Counted from the first letter of the stretch, positions 18,456 through 27,567 are shown. The stretch: 64,000 nucleotides of DNA from UBA9655 sp964597045 (GCA_964597045.1 CAZQWE010000004.1:195122-259121), one strand, 5' to 3'. Notes: generated from the letters alone by a model not told the origin. A program made the numbers and translations.

Positions 18456-20202
18456 ACCCTCCTATTTAGACGAAGAAGTGGATGTAACACGACCTTCAGG
18501 AAGAGCCTCTAACATATTGTTCAAAATTATCCCATATATTGGGAGATATCCTCAAATCTTAATACTTTCCATTCTTTCTGTTTGTATAGCGTCACTTACG
18601 GTTCTTGGAGTTGGGGCTTCGCTTCGTTATTTTGTAGATTATGGTTTTGCAGCAGAGTCTTCCTTAGGGCTAACGGGTTCTGTTATTATTCTTTTTTCAG
18701 TTGTTGTTATTATGGCACTTTCAAGTTATGGCAGGTTATATTGGGTTTCACAACTTAGTGAGCGGGTCGTAGTTGACCTTCGCCAAGAGATCTTTTCTCA
18801 TTTACTTAAGCAGGATATCTACTTCTTTGAAAAAACAAGTGTTGGTGAAATACAGTCGCGTATGACGACAGATACGACGCTTCTTCAAATTGTCCTAGGC
18901 ACTTCCTTTCCTATTGCCCTAAGAAATATTTTAATAATTGCAGGGGGCATCTTATTGTTGTTTTTGACAAGTCCTTATCTTACAGGGATACTCCTTATTA
19001 TTATTCCCTTTATGCTGATACCTATTCTCATTTACGGAAAGAGGGTCAAAGAATATTCTAAACTTGCTCAAGCTCAAACAGCAAGTGTTTCGGCGTTTCT
19101 TGATGAAGCTTTTGGAGCCATTCGTACAGTTTTTGCTTTTTGTCGTGAAACCTACATCTCAAGCTTATTTTCTGAAAAAGTTGAAAACACCTATGCTGTT
19201 TCAATGAAACGTGTTGAATCTCGGGCTCGTTTGACAGCTATGGTGATGGTTCTTATTTTTGGTGGTATTTCCATTATGCTTTGGATAGGAGGTCAGAATG
19301 TTTTAATGGGTTACATGACTCCAGGACAACTTTCGGCTTTTCTCTTTTATGCTGCAGCCGTTGGTGGAGCTTCTGGTTCACTCAGTGAAATCCATGGAGA
19401 TATTATGCGAGCGGCTGGAGGTGTAGAGCGTATATTTGAATTTTTATGTATAAATTCAACCCTTCCAAATTCAGATGCAAAGCAAGTTCTTTCCCTCCCT
19501 TCAAAAGGTCACATACAATTTCTCAATATTAGTTTTGCTTATCCTTCCAGGCCACACTCTCAGGTTCTGAGAGATGTCTCTTTTGAGGTTCATAAAGGAG
19601 AAACAGTGGCCCTAATAGGTCCTTCAGGTGTTGGAAAAACAACCATATTTAACTTGCTTTTGCGCTTTTATGACCCTCAAAAAGGTCAGATTTTCATTGA
19701 CGGCATTCCAATTAATAACCTTGAAACCCATTGTTTCAGAAGTATCATTGGTTTAGTTCCTCAAGACCCGATCCTCTTTTCCACCTCCTTTTTAGAAAAT
19801 ATCCGGTTTAGTAATCTAGATGCGACTGATAAAGAAGTAAAACGTGCTGCTGAAGCTGCATACGTGGCTGATTTTATTGAGTCTCTTCCTCAAGGATATG
19901 AGACACATGTTGGTGAAAAAGGCGTTTCTCTTTCGGGAGGGCAGAGGCAGAGAATTGCAATTGCCCGAGCCATTTTAAAGAATCCGGCTATTTTACTACT
20001 TGATGAGGCGACGAGCGCGCTGGATACAGAAAGCGAAGAAAGAATTCAACTCGCCCTTAATTCTCTTAAACCCAATCGAACAACGCTCATCATTGCTCAC
20101 CGTCAAACAACTATTGAAAAAGCAGATAGAGTTCTTTCTTTTGGAAAAGAATTCATTATTGAGAACAATACAAATATGAACTTTTACCTAGGACAAAAGT
20201 AG
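18445..20202 (+). CDS. MsbA-like ABC exporter (fused membrane and ATPase domains)
   Basis: This is a half-transporter of 585 aa. Six membrane helices occupy about 30-310 (LILSILSVCIASLTVLGVG onward) and are followed by a nucleotide-binding domain with Walker A GPSGVGKTT, the Q-loop in GLVPQDPILFS, signature LSGGQRQRIAIARAIL, Walker B ILLLDEATSALD and the H-loop IIAHRQTT. It would act as a homodimer exporting lipid, drug or peptide. The substrate cannot be read. ATG 18445 (MFREPSYLDEE) with AGGAAC upstream is preferred over the frame start at 18295, which would lie inside cyaY. Confidence 0.92.
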   Translation: MFREPSYLDEEVDVTRPSGRASNILFKIIPYIGRYPQILILSILSVCIASLTVLGVGASLRYFVDYGFAAESSLGLTGSVIILFSVVVIMALSSYGRLYWVSQLSERVVVDLRQEIFSHLLKQDIYFFEKTSVGEIQSRMTTDTTLLQIVLGTSFPIALRNILIIAGGILLLFLTSPYLTGILLIIIPFMLIPILIYGKRVKEYSKLAQAQTASVSAFLDEAFGAIRTVFAFCRETYISSLFSEKVENTYAVSMKRVESRARLTAMVMVLIFGGISIMLWIGGQNVLMGYMTPGQLSAFLFYAAAVGGASGSLSEIHGDIMRAAGGVERIFEFLCINSTLPNSDAKQVLSLPSKGHIQFLNISFAYPSRPHSQVLRDVSFEVHKGETVALIGPSGVGKTTIFNLLLRFYDPQKGQIFIDGIPINNLETHCFRSIIGLVPQDPILFSTSFLENIRFSNLDATDKEVKRAAEAAYVADFIESLPQGYETHVGEKGVSLSGGQRQRIAIARAILKNPAILLLDEATSALDTESEERIQLALNSLKPNRTTLIIAHRQTTIEKADRVLSFGKEFIIENNTNMNFYLGQK

Positions 20203-20215
20203 TTTCCTCAATGAG

Positions 20216-20476
20216 TTAATTAGCTAAGAAAGAGATTTCAGGTTTGTTTATAATACCTGACCTTTCCATCAAATCCTTAAGCTCCTGAGAATTTACAAAT
20301 GTTTGGGCCTTTTTCATATCATAAATCTCCATAAGAAGAGTTACGTTACGCTCATTATGAACATGAATTGTTTTTGAAATTCCTTTATCTTTACTTATGG
20401 TTTCGGTTGTATCAAAGAACGGTTTCAATTTATTATAATCAGCAACTTCTTGCTGAAAGAGCATATAGTGTGACAT
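20216..20476 (-). CDS. Small dimeric alpha/beta-barrel-like protein, copy 3 of a tandem trio
   Basis: This is an 86-residue protein starting at ATG 20476 (GGGAGG upstream). It shares the pattern H-x-(E)VADYxKxKPxFD, then LLMEIYDMKKAQTFVNSQELKDLM and GIINKPEISFL with the two genes beside it. The family is often labelled cyclase-like or antibiotic-biosynthesis-monooxygenase-like (ferredoxin-like dimeric barrel), with no assigned reaction. It is the most divergent of the three and lies 112 bp downstream of copy 2. It is convergent with the ABC exporter gene. Confidence 0.8.
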   Translation of the reverse strand: MSHYMLFQQEVADYNKLKPFFDTTETISKDKGISKTIHVHNERNVTLLMEIYDMKKAQTFVNSQELKDLMERSGIINKPEISFLAN

Positions 20477-20588
20477 TAGTCCTCCCAAGTTATATTCTTT
20501 AAGGACATTTCATCTTAAATTGTTTAAGAATCCGTAAATAAAATAGGAAAAACTGAATAGGGAGATTTTCCCTATTCACTGATTTGAA

Positions 20589-20861
20589 CTAGTTTTGTGT
20601 TAAGTTGTACACTTCAGCTTTCGTTATAACGCCAGCTTTTTTGCGGATTTCTTTTAGAGCATTTGAAGTCAAAAAGGCATTAGCTTTCTTGGCGTCAGTC
20701 ACTTCGCAGAGCAAACTTAAATCATTCAAATTCGCACTATTTTGCAAAATGCAAATGTATTTTAATCCATTATCTTTTTCTGCTATTTGTACATGATCGA
20801 AGTAGGGCTTCCAGCTTTTAAAATCGGCAACCTTGTAACTTATAAGTATTTTCTGTGTCAT
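20589..20861 (-). CDS. Small dimeric alpha/beta-barrel-like protein, copy 2 of a tandem trio
   Basis: This 90-residue protein begins MTQKILISYKVADFKSWKPY. It has NDLSLLCEVTDAKKANAFL and GVITKAEVYNL, matching its neighbours position by position. It starts 11 bp after the stop of copy 1 (20873-21157), so the two are surely cotranscribed. AAGGA precedes ATG 20861. No catalytic residues are evident and no function is assigned. Confidence 0.82.
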   Translation of the reverse strand: MTQKILISYKVADFKSWKPYFDHVQIAEKDNGLKYICILQNSANLNDLSLLCEVTDAKKANAFLTSNALKEIRKKAGVITKAEVYNLTQN

Positions 20862-20872
20862 GGACGCATCCT

Positions 20873-21157
20873 TTATCTATCTGTTTGCTTTGGATCTAAA
20901 AAGTAGAGTTCAGGTTTGCTTATGACTCCAGCTTCCTTCATAAGATCTTGAAGTTCTTTAGATGCTGTAAAAGTCTTTGCTTTATCAACATCTTTAACTT
21001 CAAAAAGGAGTGCTACATCATTCTTATTAGAAGAGTTGCGCAGAATGTTGAGATCCATTATGCCATTTTGAAGACGAACATTCTTATGGGCATAAAAATG
21101 ATGTTTCCACTTTTCAAAGTCCGCAACTTCATGACGAACGAGTAAATGCTTGCTCAT
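20873..21157 (-). CDS. Small dimeric alpha/beta-barrel-like protein, copy 1 of a tandem trio
   Basis: This is a 94-residue protein (MSKHLLVRHEVADFEKWKHH, NDVALLFEVKDVDKAKTF, GVISKPELYFLDP). It is the closest of the three to the widespread stand-alone form of this family. AGGGAG precedes ATG 21157. It is the first gene of the cluster, so the promoter should lie in 21158-21420, which it shares with the divergent FadL-like porin. No reaction has been demonstrated for the family to my knowledge. Confidence 0.84.
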   Translation of the reverse strand: MSKHLLVRHEVADFEKWKHHFYAHKNVRLQNGIMDLNILRNSSNKNDVALLFEVKDVDKAKTFTASKELQDLMKEAGVISKPELYFLDPKQTDR

Positions 21158-21423
21158 AGTTGATCTCCCTATTTAATTTTCAACTCTAGCATTATAGTTT
21201 TAATATATAGTTAACTGCTTTATTTTAACCCTGCGGCATAAATGCAACATTTCTCAAAAAGTGAATCCTCAATTTAGAAATGTATATGCTGTGAAACACT
21301 AAAAACCTTTTCAACATTCACTTTTTCGGCAAAAGGAAAAGTTAACATTTAGTTAAAATCCTCATTGATTTTTTTAAAGATCTATGAGATTTCTTATTCA
21401 AACAACAATAACAAGAGGGAAAA

Positions 21424-22608
21424 ATGACAAAAAAACTCAATCAAAACATCATTAAATTATCACTAACAACCGCGCTGTTTGCTGGAACCATGTTAGCTAT
21501 TCCAGCTGAAGAAGCTAAAGCCGTTGCCAACCAAGTCTTCACAAGCTATGCATATACAAACCCAGCTGAGCTTGATTACATTGAAAATTTCAAAGCAACA
21601 TTTGGAAGTTTCCTAGCCAATGCAAAAATTAAATTTAACGGCTCCCAAACCTTGAATGTAAATAATCCGACAGCCAGATATGCTACAGGAAAATCGACTT
21701 CAGATATGACTAGGTTCTTTTATTATGGTAATGCTAGTTACCGCTTTGAATCCTTAAAAAGACTCACCATGGGAATCAATGTTAGTAATCCTGAAGCCAT
21801 TTACTTTAAATTTAAGAATGGACCAGCTGCGGGATACGATTCAGAACTATTTGGTAGAGTCTATACATTAAAGTCAAGCTTCCAAGTTACGGAAAAATTT
21901 ACAATTGGACTTGGGCTAAGTGCTCTTTGGTTATCGAAAATCAAGGTTAATTCACAGATAGCCCCCGGTCAGCAACTTAGAAACAAAGGTCATGGTTCAA
22001 CATTTGGCTGGGAAGGCGGTTTTATCTGGAAATTGCTACAAGGTACACACGTTGGCGCGAGCTATCACTCTAAACTCTTTGTAAATTCAAAAGGTTATAG
22101 CGACTTCATTACTCCAGTTGGGACCAGAACATCTTTTTCATCTATGAATGCTAATTTGCCAGATACGTTTTCTGTAAACTGGCTTCAGTTTTTCTCTAAA
22201 AACTGGCTAGTCAACTTATCTGCCAAGTATATGCTTTGGAAGAAGGCTTTTGTTGACTTTACAGAAAGAAATACGCCTATTGGAACACTTGTGTTTCCTT
22301 TGAACTTTAAGAATGCTTGGGTTGGTCAATTCTATACCAGATGGCAATTTCACGACAAGTTTGCTGCATTAGGATTCGTCGAATATGATCAAAATCCATT
22401 ACCAAAGCGCTTTAGACCTCTTAACTTCCCTGCAGATAAGCTATGGTTCTTCGGTGTCGGTCTTGAATATATGCCAACAAAAAATCTATCAACTCAGATA
22501 TTTTATGGCTATGCAAACTCTAAACCATCGTTTAATACCGTTAACACAATGGGTAATATGAAGATCAATATCAACCTGATTGACTTGAGGGTAACCTATA
22601 AGTTCTAA
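21424..22608 (+). CDS. FadL/OmpP1-family outer-membrane transporter
   Basis: This is a 394-residue beta-barrel. The signal peptide (about 1-33) ends near EEAKAVA. NPAELDYIENFKATFGSF corresponds to the family's NPAG-type plug region. Many alternating aromatic strands follow and the protein ends LRVTYKF, with terminal Phe as required for barrel assembly. FadL proteins carry long-chain fatty acids or hydrophobic compounds across the outer membrane. GAGGG precedes the ATG and a strong terminator follows 22 bp after the stop. It is monocistronic. Confidence 0.88.
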   Translation: MTKKLNQNIIKLSLTTALFAGTMLAIPAEEAKAVANQVFTSYAYTNPAELDYIENFKATFGSFLANAKIKFNGSQTLNVNNPTARYATGKSTSDMTRFFYYGNASYRFESLKRLTMGINVSNPEAIYFKFKNGPAAGYDSELFGRVYTLKSSFQVTEKFTIGLGLSALWLSKIKVNSQIAPGQQLRNKGHGSTFGWEGGFIWKLLQGTHVGASYHSKLFVNSKGYSDFITPVGTRTSFSSMNANLPDTFSVNWLQFFSKNWLVNLSAKYMLWKKAFVDFTERNTPIGTLVFPLNFKNAWVGQFYTRWQFHDKFAALGFVEYDQNPLPKRFRPLNFPADKLWFFGVGLEYMPTKNLSTQIFYGYANSKPSFNTVNTMGNMKININLIDLRVTYKF

Positions 22609-22630
22609 ATTATTTGAGTTATTTTCATCT

Positions 22631-22660
22631 AGCGCCCGAGTAAATCGGGCGCTTTTTTTT
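22631..22660 (+). terminator. Rho-independent terminator of the FadL-like gene
   Basis: The perfect 9-bp stem AGCGCCCGA/TCGGGCGCT (22631-22639, 22645-22653) has a 5-nt loop and is followed by a run of T to 22660. It sits between the porin stop and the convergent rluC stop at 22663. Confidence 0.95.
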
Positions 22661-22662
22661 CC

Positions 22663-23604
22663 TTATTTAAAACCTAAGTCTATATATAAGGTTTGCATTT
22701 CAGACGGGAGGGGAGCTGTGAAGGAGATATTCTTTCCACTTGGCAATGGTATTGTTATTGATCTTGCATGAAGAAATAGTTCAGTACGTCCTAAGGGAAA
22801 GGCTGTTTTTCCCCCATACTTACCATCACCTATAATGGGTGTTTTAAGACCTTCAGCACAGTGAACACGGAGTTGGTGGGTTCTACCCGTCTTTGGTGAG
22901 AGCTCAACCCAGCTAATATCATTTCCTAATGATTCCAAAACACGATAATATGTTGTCGCATGAAGCCCATCTTTCTCATTCACGTGCACCTTTTCAAAGA
23001 CAGGATCAGCTTGTTTTGTTAAGGACAAAGATATAAGACCTTCTTTCTTTGGGGGAACACCACAAACAAGTGCCCAATATACTTTTGAAACCGTTCTTTC
23101 TTTGAACGCTTGCGTTAACCATCTTGCCATTTGAAGTGTCCTTGCAAGAACTAAAACGCCTGAAGTATCCTTATCTAAACGATGGACCAATCGGACTTTT
23201 TGCTCTTCATAATAGCATTCCATTAAAGAATCGATGGCTTTATATTGTTTTGTTCCTTTTTGAACCGGCACATTTGCGGGCTTATTAATAACAACGATGT
23301 CCTTATCTTCAAAGATAATGAGACTTTTTATCCACTTTCTTTCATTATGAGTCAGAGGCTTTTTTGTTTTAATAGGTAGCACATCGGCAAGTGCTTGGAA
23401 TTGTTCTGGAAACGATATGCTTTGGCCTACATCAAGCCGAGCAGATGTTTTTGTTTTTCGTCCATCAACACGAATCTCCCCTTTACGAACAGCTTTTTCA
23501 ATTAAAGACTGTTGTAAATGAGGGATCCAGAGGCGAAGGCACCGATCGAGCCGAGCGCCTTTCTCTTCTGTTGTAACAGCTTTATTAATTAATTCTGTTG
23601 CCAT
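22663..23604 (-). CDS. rluC: RluC/RluA-family 23S rRNA pseudouridine synthase
   Basis: An N-terminal S4 RNA-binding domain (LDRCLRLWIPHLQQSLIEKA, then GEIRVDG) is followed by the pseudouridine synthase domain. Its catalytic Asp is in RLVHRLDKDTSGVLVLAR, and KTGRTHQLRVH and GDGKYGG follow. RluC modifies U955/U2504/U2580 in E. coli. The assignment within the RluA/C/D group is by layout. ATG 23604 (MATELINKAV) gives 313 aa and overlaps the zapE stop by 20 bp. The longer frame to 23763 lies wholly inside zapE and is not credible. Confidence 0.92.
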   Translation of the reverse strand: MATELINKAVTTEEKGARLDRCLRLWIPHLQQSLIEKAVRKGEIRVDGRKTKTSARLDVGQSISFPEQFQALADVLPIKTKKPLTHNERKWIKSLIIFEDKDIVVINKPANVPVQKGTKQYKAIDSLMECYYEEQKVRLVHRLDKDTSGVLVLARTLQMARWLTQAFKERTVSKVYWALVCGVPPKKEGLISLSLTKQADPVFEKVHVNEKDGLHATTYYRVLESLGNDISWVELSPKTGRTHQLRVHCAEGLKTPIIGDGKYGGKTAFPLGRTELFLHARSITIPLPSGKNISFTAPLPSEMQTLYIDLGFK

Positions 23605-24664
23605 TTTGCATTTCATATAATCGTGAGATCGTTCGATCGAATGATCCCCCTTGTTGATATAAGTATTCAGGCTCAACATCTCCTGCAGCTGCAAGCCATA
23701 CACCTTTGTCATATAGTATATCAATGAGAATTGTAAAGCGCACGGCTTCATTATGATCCTCAAGAGTCATCTGAGGGATTCCCCATAGAATTAATGTATT
23801 TATAGAATCAGCGAGAGAAAGGTAGGAAAGCCTACCGCAAGGCTTGGCACAAAGATCTTGAAAATGAGCCCAAGCGACTCCTCGAGAAAGTCCTTCTAAA
23901 GTGAGAGGAGGAGCTTCCTTTTCAAATTCAGTCATTTCCATAGGCGCATTATCTGTAAGCTTGTTCCAAATCAATCTCAGGTGATTCATTGATGTTTCGT
24001 CGCAAGGAGAGAAATAGAGCTTTTGTCCAATGAGTTTTTCTTTCCGGTAATCAATTTCTCCCTTCAAATGGAATACATCAGTATACTCAGAGAGCAAGGG
24101 AATAAAGGGTAAAAAACGATCTCGATGTAAGCCGTTTTCATAAAGATTTAAAGGTGAGGTATTCGAGGTTGCAACAAGGATAACACCTTCTTTAAAGAGT
24201 CCTTCAAAGAGACGTGACATTAACATGGCATCAGATATGTTTGTCACTTGAAATTCATCCAAACATAAGAGTCTCGATTCCTGCGAAATTTGTTTGATAA
24301 GCTCGGGTAAAGAACCTTCTAGTGTCTGAGTCATTTGATTCAATCTCAAATGAACATCTTTCATAAATTCATGAAAATGAATTCTTTTTTTTGAAGTACT
24401 TTGAACATTATTAAAGAAGAGATCCATGAGCATTGTTTTTCCTCTTCCCACATCACCCCATATATACAATCCCTCTTTAATTGTTTTTTTGGAAAATAAT
24501 GAAAAGGTTTTGCTCTCGGAAAGAGTATTGCTTATTTTCTGGAGCTGATTAATGAGCTCATTTTGATAAAAATTACTTTCAAGTTTTTTTTCTTCGCATA
24601 ATGAAGCATATATGTCGCTAAGAGACATTTTTGAAAGAAGATTCGTTTTTTTCTTCAATAACAT
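23585..24664 (-). CDS. zapE: AFG1/ZapE-like ATPase
   Basis: This is an AAA-type P-loop protein with Walker A WGDVGRGKTMLMDLFF, RIHFHEFM, Walker B LLCLDEFQVTNISDAMLM and the sensor region VATSNTSP. Bacterial ZapE interacts with the Z-ring. Mitochondrial AFG1 helps protein quality control. Length 359 aa is typical. The start ATG 24664 or the internal ATG 24628 are both possible and neither has a strong ribosome-binding site. It is upstream of and overlaps rluC, and divergent from the methyltransferase-like gene with only about 20 bp between. Confidence 0.93.
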   Translation of the reverse strand: MLLKKKTNLLSKMSLSDIYASLCEEKKLESNFYQNELINQLQKISNTLSESKTFSLFSKKTIKEGLYIWGDVGRGKTMLMDLFFNNVQSTSKKRIHFHEFMKDVHLRLNQMTQTLEGSLPELIKQISQESRLLCLDEFQVTNISDAMLMSRLFEGLFKEGVILVATSNTSPLNLYENGLHRDRFLPFIPLLSEYTDVFHLKGEIDYRKEKLIGQKLYFSPCDETSMNHLRLIWNKLTDNAPMEMTEFEKEAPPLTLEGLSRGVAWAHFQDLCAKPCGRLSYLSLADSINTLILWGIPQMTLEDHNEAVRFTILIDILYDKGVWLAAAGDVEPEYLYQQGGSFDRTISRLYEMQNGNRIN

Positions 24665-24683
24665 AACAAATTATGGTTACCTT

Positions 24684-25412
24684 ATGTTTATGAATCTATT
24701 TGATCTGCAAGCTTACCAACTTAAACAAAAGAGAGCTCAACAATCATATCACAAACATGCATTTTTGTTTAATCACATTGGAGATGAGCTTACATCTCGT
24801 CTCCAAGATATCAAGAGAAACTTTAAGAATTCATTAAATTTATCACCACACCCCTTAAAAGATATAAACCATCAAAACACAACCATGTCAGAAATACTCG
24901 ATTATAGGGATGACACTTTCGATATGATTGTGAGTTGCTTATCTCTTCAATGGGTTAATAACCTGCCAAAATTCATCAATGAAATACAGCGTTGTCTCGT
25001 TGCGGATGGACTATTTATGGGGGCACTGCTTGGAGGAAATACCCTATCTGAGTTAAGGGAGAGTCTTTTGAAAGCAGAGATATCTTTAAAAGGAGGTGCA
25101 AGTCCGAGAGTTTCACCCATGCTACATCCAAGTGATGCCGCAACTTTAATGCAAAAGTCAGGTTTTCTGCTACCAGTCATTGATCTGGACCGAATTCATG
25201 TAACCTATCCTTCTCTTGACGCTTTAATGAAAGACTTAAGGGGGATGGGAGCTACAAATTGTTTGAGTGATCGTCAACGATCATTTACATCTTTCAGCTT
25301 ATTCCATAAAGCTGAAGCACTATATAAAAATCATTATGGTGATTCAACTGGCCATCTACCAGCCACATTTGAAATCATTTACTTAACGGGATGGAAAAAT
25401 CCCCAAGCCTAA
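24684..25412 (+). CDS. NDUFAF5/BioC-like methyltransferase-fold protein with eroded SAM-binding motif
   Basis: Alignment by eye to mitochondrial NDUFAF5 is good over FDMIVSCLSLQWVNNLP, ALLGGNTLSELRESL, SPMLHPSDAATLMQKSGF, DALMKDLRGMGATNC, and PATFEIIYLTGWK. NDUFAF5 assists respiratory complex I assembly. The glycine-rich SAM motif I (E/DLGxGxG) expected near residue 50 is replaced by LNLSPHPLKD, and about 20-25 residues between motifs I and II are missing. The protein may therefore not bind SAM normally. Start ATG 24684 (MFMNLFDLQ) is chosen over 24612, which overlaps zapE. 242 aa. Confidence 0.82.
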   Translation: MFMNLFDLQAYQLKQKRAQQSYHKHAFLFNHIGDELTSRLQDIKRNFKNSLNLSPHPLKDINHQNTTMSEILDYRDDTFDMIVSCLSLQWVNNLPKFINEIQRCLVADGLFMGALLGGNTLSELRESLLKAEISLKGGASPRVSPMLHPSDAATLMQKSGFLLPVIDLDRIHVTYPSLDALMKDLRGMGATNCLSDRQRSFTSFSLFHKAEALYKNHYGDSTGHLPATFEIIYLTGWKNPQA

Positions 25413-25424
25413 ACTTGGGGATTT
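25397..25424. terminator. Bidirectional terminator hairpin
   Basis: An 11-bp stem AAATCCCCAAG/CTTGGGGATTT has a 6-nt loop that contains the stop codon of the plus-strand gene. On the minus strand the stem is followed by TTTTT, making it the better terminator for the secreted-protein gene ending at 25450. Confidence 0.8.
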
Positions 25425-25449
25425 CACAATTCTTTCTGAGTGTTATATA

Positions 25450-27567
25450 CTATAGTAATGCTTGCAATTTATTCTTCAGAAAAATTACAACTTTGTTTGC
25501 TATGAGTATGCAACTACTTTGCTGTTTGGTTTTGACATCATCATTATGCATTCTTTCAACACGTTCAAGAAGATCGCCTAACATTGCCTTATCATCATCA
25601 AATAGTTTTTGTAGGCTTGATGATAATACATTAACCAAATTTGTTATGTTTTGTGGTTGCCCTTTTAAAAACTCCAAGTTTTCCCTTATAATTGGAACAG
25701 CTTCTTGCATTTCAAGTAGATGTTGGGGATTATAGTTTACTTGAGGCTTATCCTCAGGCTTTGCCTCTTTCAGTTTTGTTGCAAGGCCCTTAGCCAAATT
25801 AGAAGCCATGTTTAAGGCCATCTTTTCTGAAGGATTAACTTCCTTCATAGTTGAAATCTTGGCTAAAGCATCTTCAAGAGTTGTTTCTTTCCCATTAAAC
25901 AAAGTCTTGAGCTGACCCTTTATAGCAGTTACGCGAGCTTGCTCAGACTCATTCAATGTGACATTTGGATTATCCAAAAGCCCTTTAAGATCAGTCAGCG
26001 CTGTTTTAGAGTTCCCAAGAACATCAACTTCAACAAAAACTTCCGGTTCTTGAGCAACAATTTCCACTTTTGGAACGACGATTTCAGCTTGTTGTGTAAC
26101 TGGTGTTTCACTCTGAGCTTCAAGAGCATCCTTTAGTTTTTGCAAAAGGGTATTATTGTTACGTTGATAGGTTTTCATTATGACGAGGTCATTAAATGTA
26201 TATGCACTAAAGCTAACAGTAGGATATACTATTTGACCTCTCATCTCTAAAAGAGCTGTTCTAAAGTCTTTCTCTTGCTTTTTATTCATTCCCATATCAA
26301 CAAAGATTTTTGAAACTTTAGGAATTCCAGTTTTTAGAAAAGAGAACTCTTTAGTGTTAATTAAATCTACTGTCTTATCAAGATTTTCAGGCGAAAAGAA
26401 ATCAAAAAGTGTTGTCGAAGAAGCGAATATCTCTTTCGTTTCTTTCAATATTTTATCATATAGTTCTTTCGTTACTGAGCTATTCCCACCATTTTTGTCA
26501 TTTATGAGAGACTCAGTCAATTGAGACTCATTAATGACTTCATCCTGTTCATCTTCTTTAAGTTGTACAACGACAGGCTGAATTCTTTCGGGCTGTTGGT
26601 CTCTGTCAACTTGTTGTTCGATACTATTTTCAATAGAGGCAACAGGTTGATCTACTGCAAGAGCATCTTGCTGCTGATTTATCATTTCAACAGATTGAGT
26701 TTGTTCAACTGCTTCAAAGGGTTGGACTTGTTCAGCAAGTAATCCTCTTTCTGGTTGTTGTTCGGCAGCCTTTTCGACAGGAACAACAACTTGAGGGTCA
26801 TCTTTAACCTCTATCTGCTGATTTATCATTTCAACATCTGGGCTATATTCAACTTTTTCAATGGTTTGAATAAATTCAGGCTGTAGAGGAGCCCTTGGAG
26901 AAACAACAGACTTTTCAACTTCATGGTCCTCAACAAGTTGTAGTGGACTTGGCTGAACACGTTCTTTAACAATATCTTCCCCTTTTTGTGGTGCAAGTGG
27001 CTGATCTTTCTCAACAACTTCCACAGGTTTGTTTACATTCTCAGTATTTTGAATGAAAGAAACAACTTGCTTGGCCGGCTCAACAGGGGCGCTACGAGCC
27101 ATCTCTGCTTCATCCTGCGTTGCCTTCTTGGTTTCTATTGCAACATTTGCTGGTTTTTCATCAGCTTTGCGTTCGACCACTACAGGTTGTGGAATGACTT
27201 TTGCAGGTTGAATTTCTTTGGTCGGACTATTCAAATTATTCCTCAAATGGAACTGCAAATGAGATTTTTGTGCTCTACTTGGGATAAATAAACAAAAGAC
27301 TCGTTGTTCGCTTACTTTCGCAGGTTCTTCTTGCTTTGCTTGAGTAATAAAAGAAGATTCTGTCCTTTTGGGAGCTGCAGTTATATTTTGATTCCCGTTT
27401 TGTATTCTAATTAAGGACATGACACGTGCAGATTTAGAAAAACAGCTCCTAGCTATGAATTTACGATCTTCCCTGTTTTCATCAAAAGGATTTCGTTCTG
27501 CTTTAACTGTTTGCAAACCAGTTAAGCAAGTTGTTACACCAAGTGCAAATTTTAATGATTTAATCAT
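25450..27567 (-). CDS. Secreted low-complexity protein, function unknown
   Basis: This is a 705-residue protein with a clear signal peptide (MIKSLKFALGVTTCLTGLQTVKA) and GGGAGG before the ATG. Residues 80-370 are strongly biased to V, E, P and Q and carry imprecise short repeats (the heptad VEMINQQ occurs twice about 50 residues apart). Residues 370-700 look folded and helical (LYDKILKETKEIFASS, then KVSKIFVDMGMNKKQ). No recognised catalytic motif is present. It could be a surface or secreted host-interaction protein, or a periplasmic spacer-type protein. Terminated by the shared hairpin at 25397-25424. Confidence 0.7.
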   Translation of the reverse strand: MIKSLKFALGVTTCLTGLQTVKAERNPFDENREDRKFIARSCFSKSARVMSLIRIQNGNQNITAAPKRTESSFITQAKQEEPAKVSEQRVFCLFIPSRAQKSHLQFHLRNNLNSPTKEIQPAKVIPQPVVVERKADEKPANVAIETKKATQDEAEMARSAPVEPAKQVVSFIQNTENVNKPVEVVEKDQPLAPQKGEDIVKERVQPSPLQLVEDHEVEKSVVSPRAPLQPEFIQTIEKVEYSPDVEMINQQIEVKDDPQVVVPVEKAAEQQPERGLLAEQVQPFEAVEQTQSVEMINQQQDALAVDQPVASIENSIEQQVDRDQQPERIQPVVVQLKEDEQDEVINESQLTESLINDKNGGNSSVTKELYDKILKETKEIFASSTTLFDFFSPENLDKTVDLINTKEFSFLKTGIPKVSKIFVDMGMNKKQEKDFRTALLEMRGQIVYPTVSFSAYTFNDLVIMKTYQRNNNTLLQKLKDALEAQSETPVTQQAEIVVPKVEIVAQEPEVFVEVDVLGNSKTALTDLKGLLDNPNVTLNESEQARVTAIKGQLKTLFNGKETTLEDALAKISTMKEVNPSEKMALNMASNLAKGLATKLKEAKPEDKPQVNYNPQHLLEMQEAVPIIRENLEFLKGQPQNITNLVNVLSSSLQKLFDDDKAMLGDLLERVERMHNDDVKTKQQSSCILIANKVVIFLKNKLQALL

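Noticed and set aside
23605..23763. N-terminal extension of RluC
   Set aside because: It lies entirely within zapE in another frame and has no S4-domain similarity. ATG 23604 fits the family.
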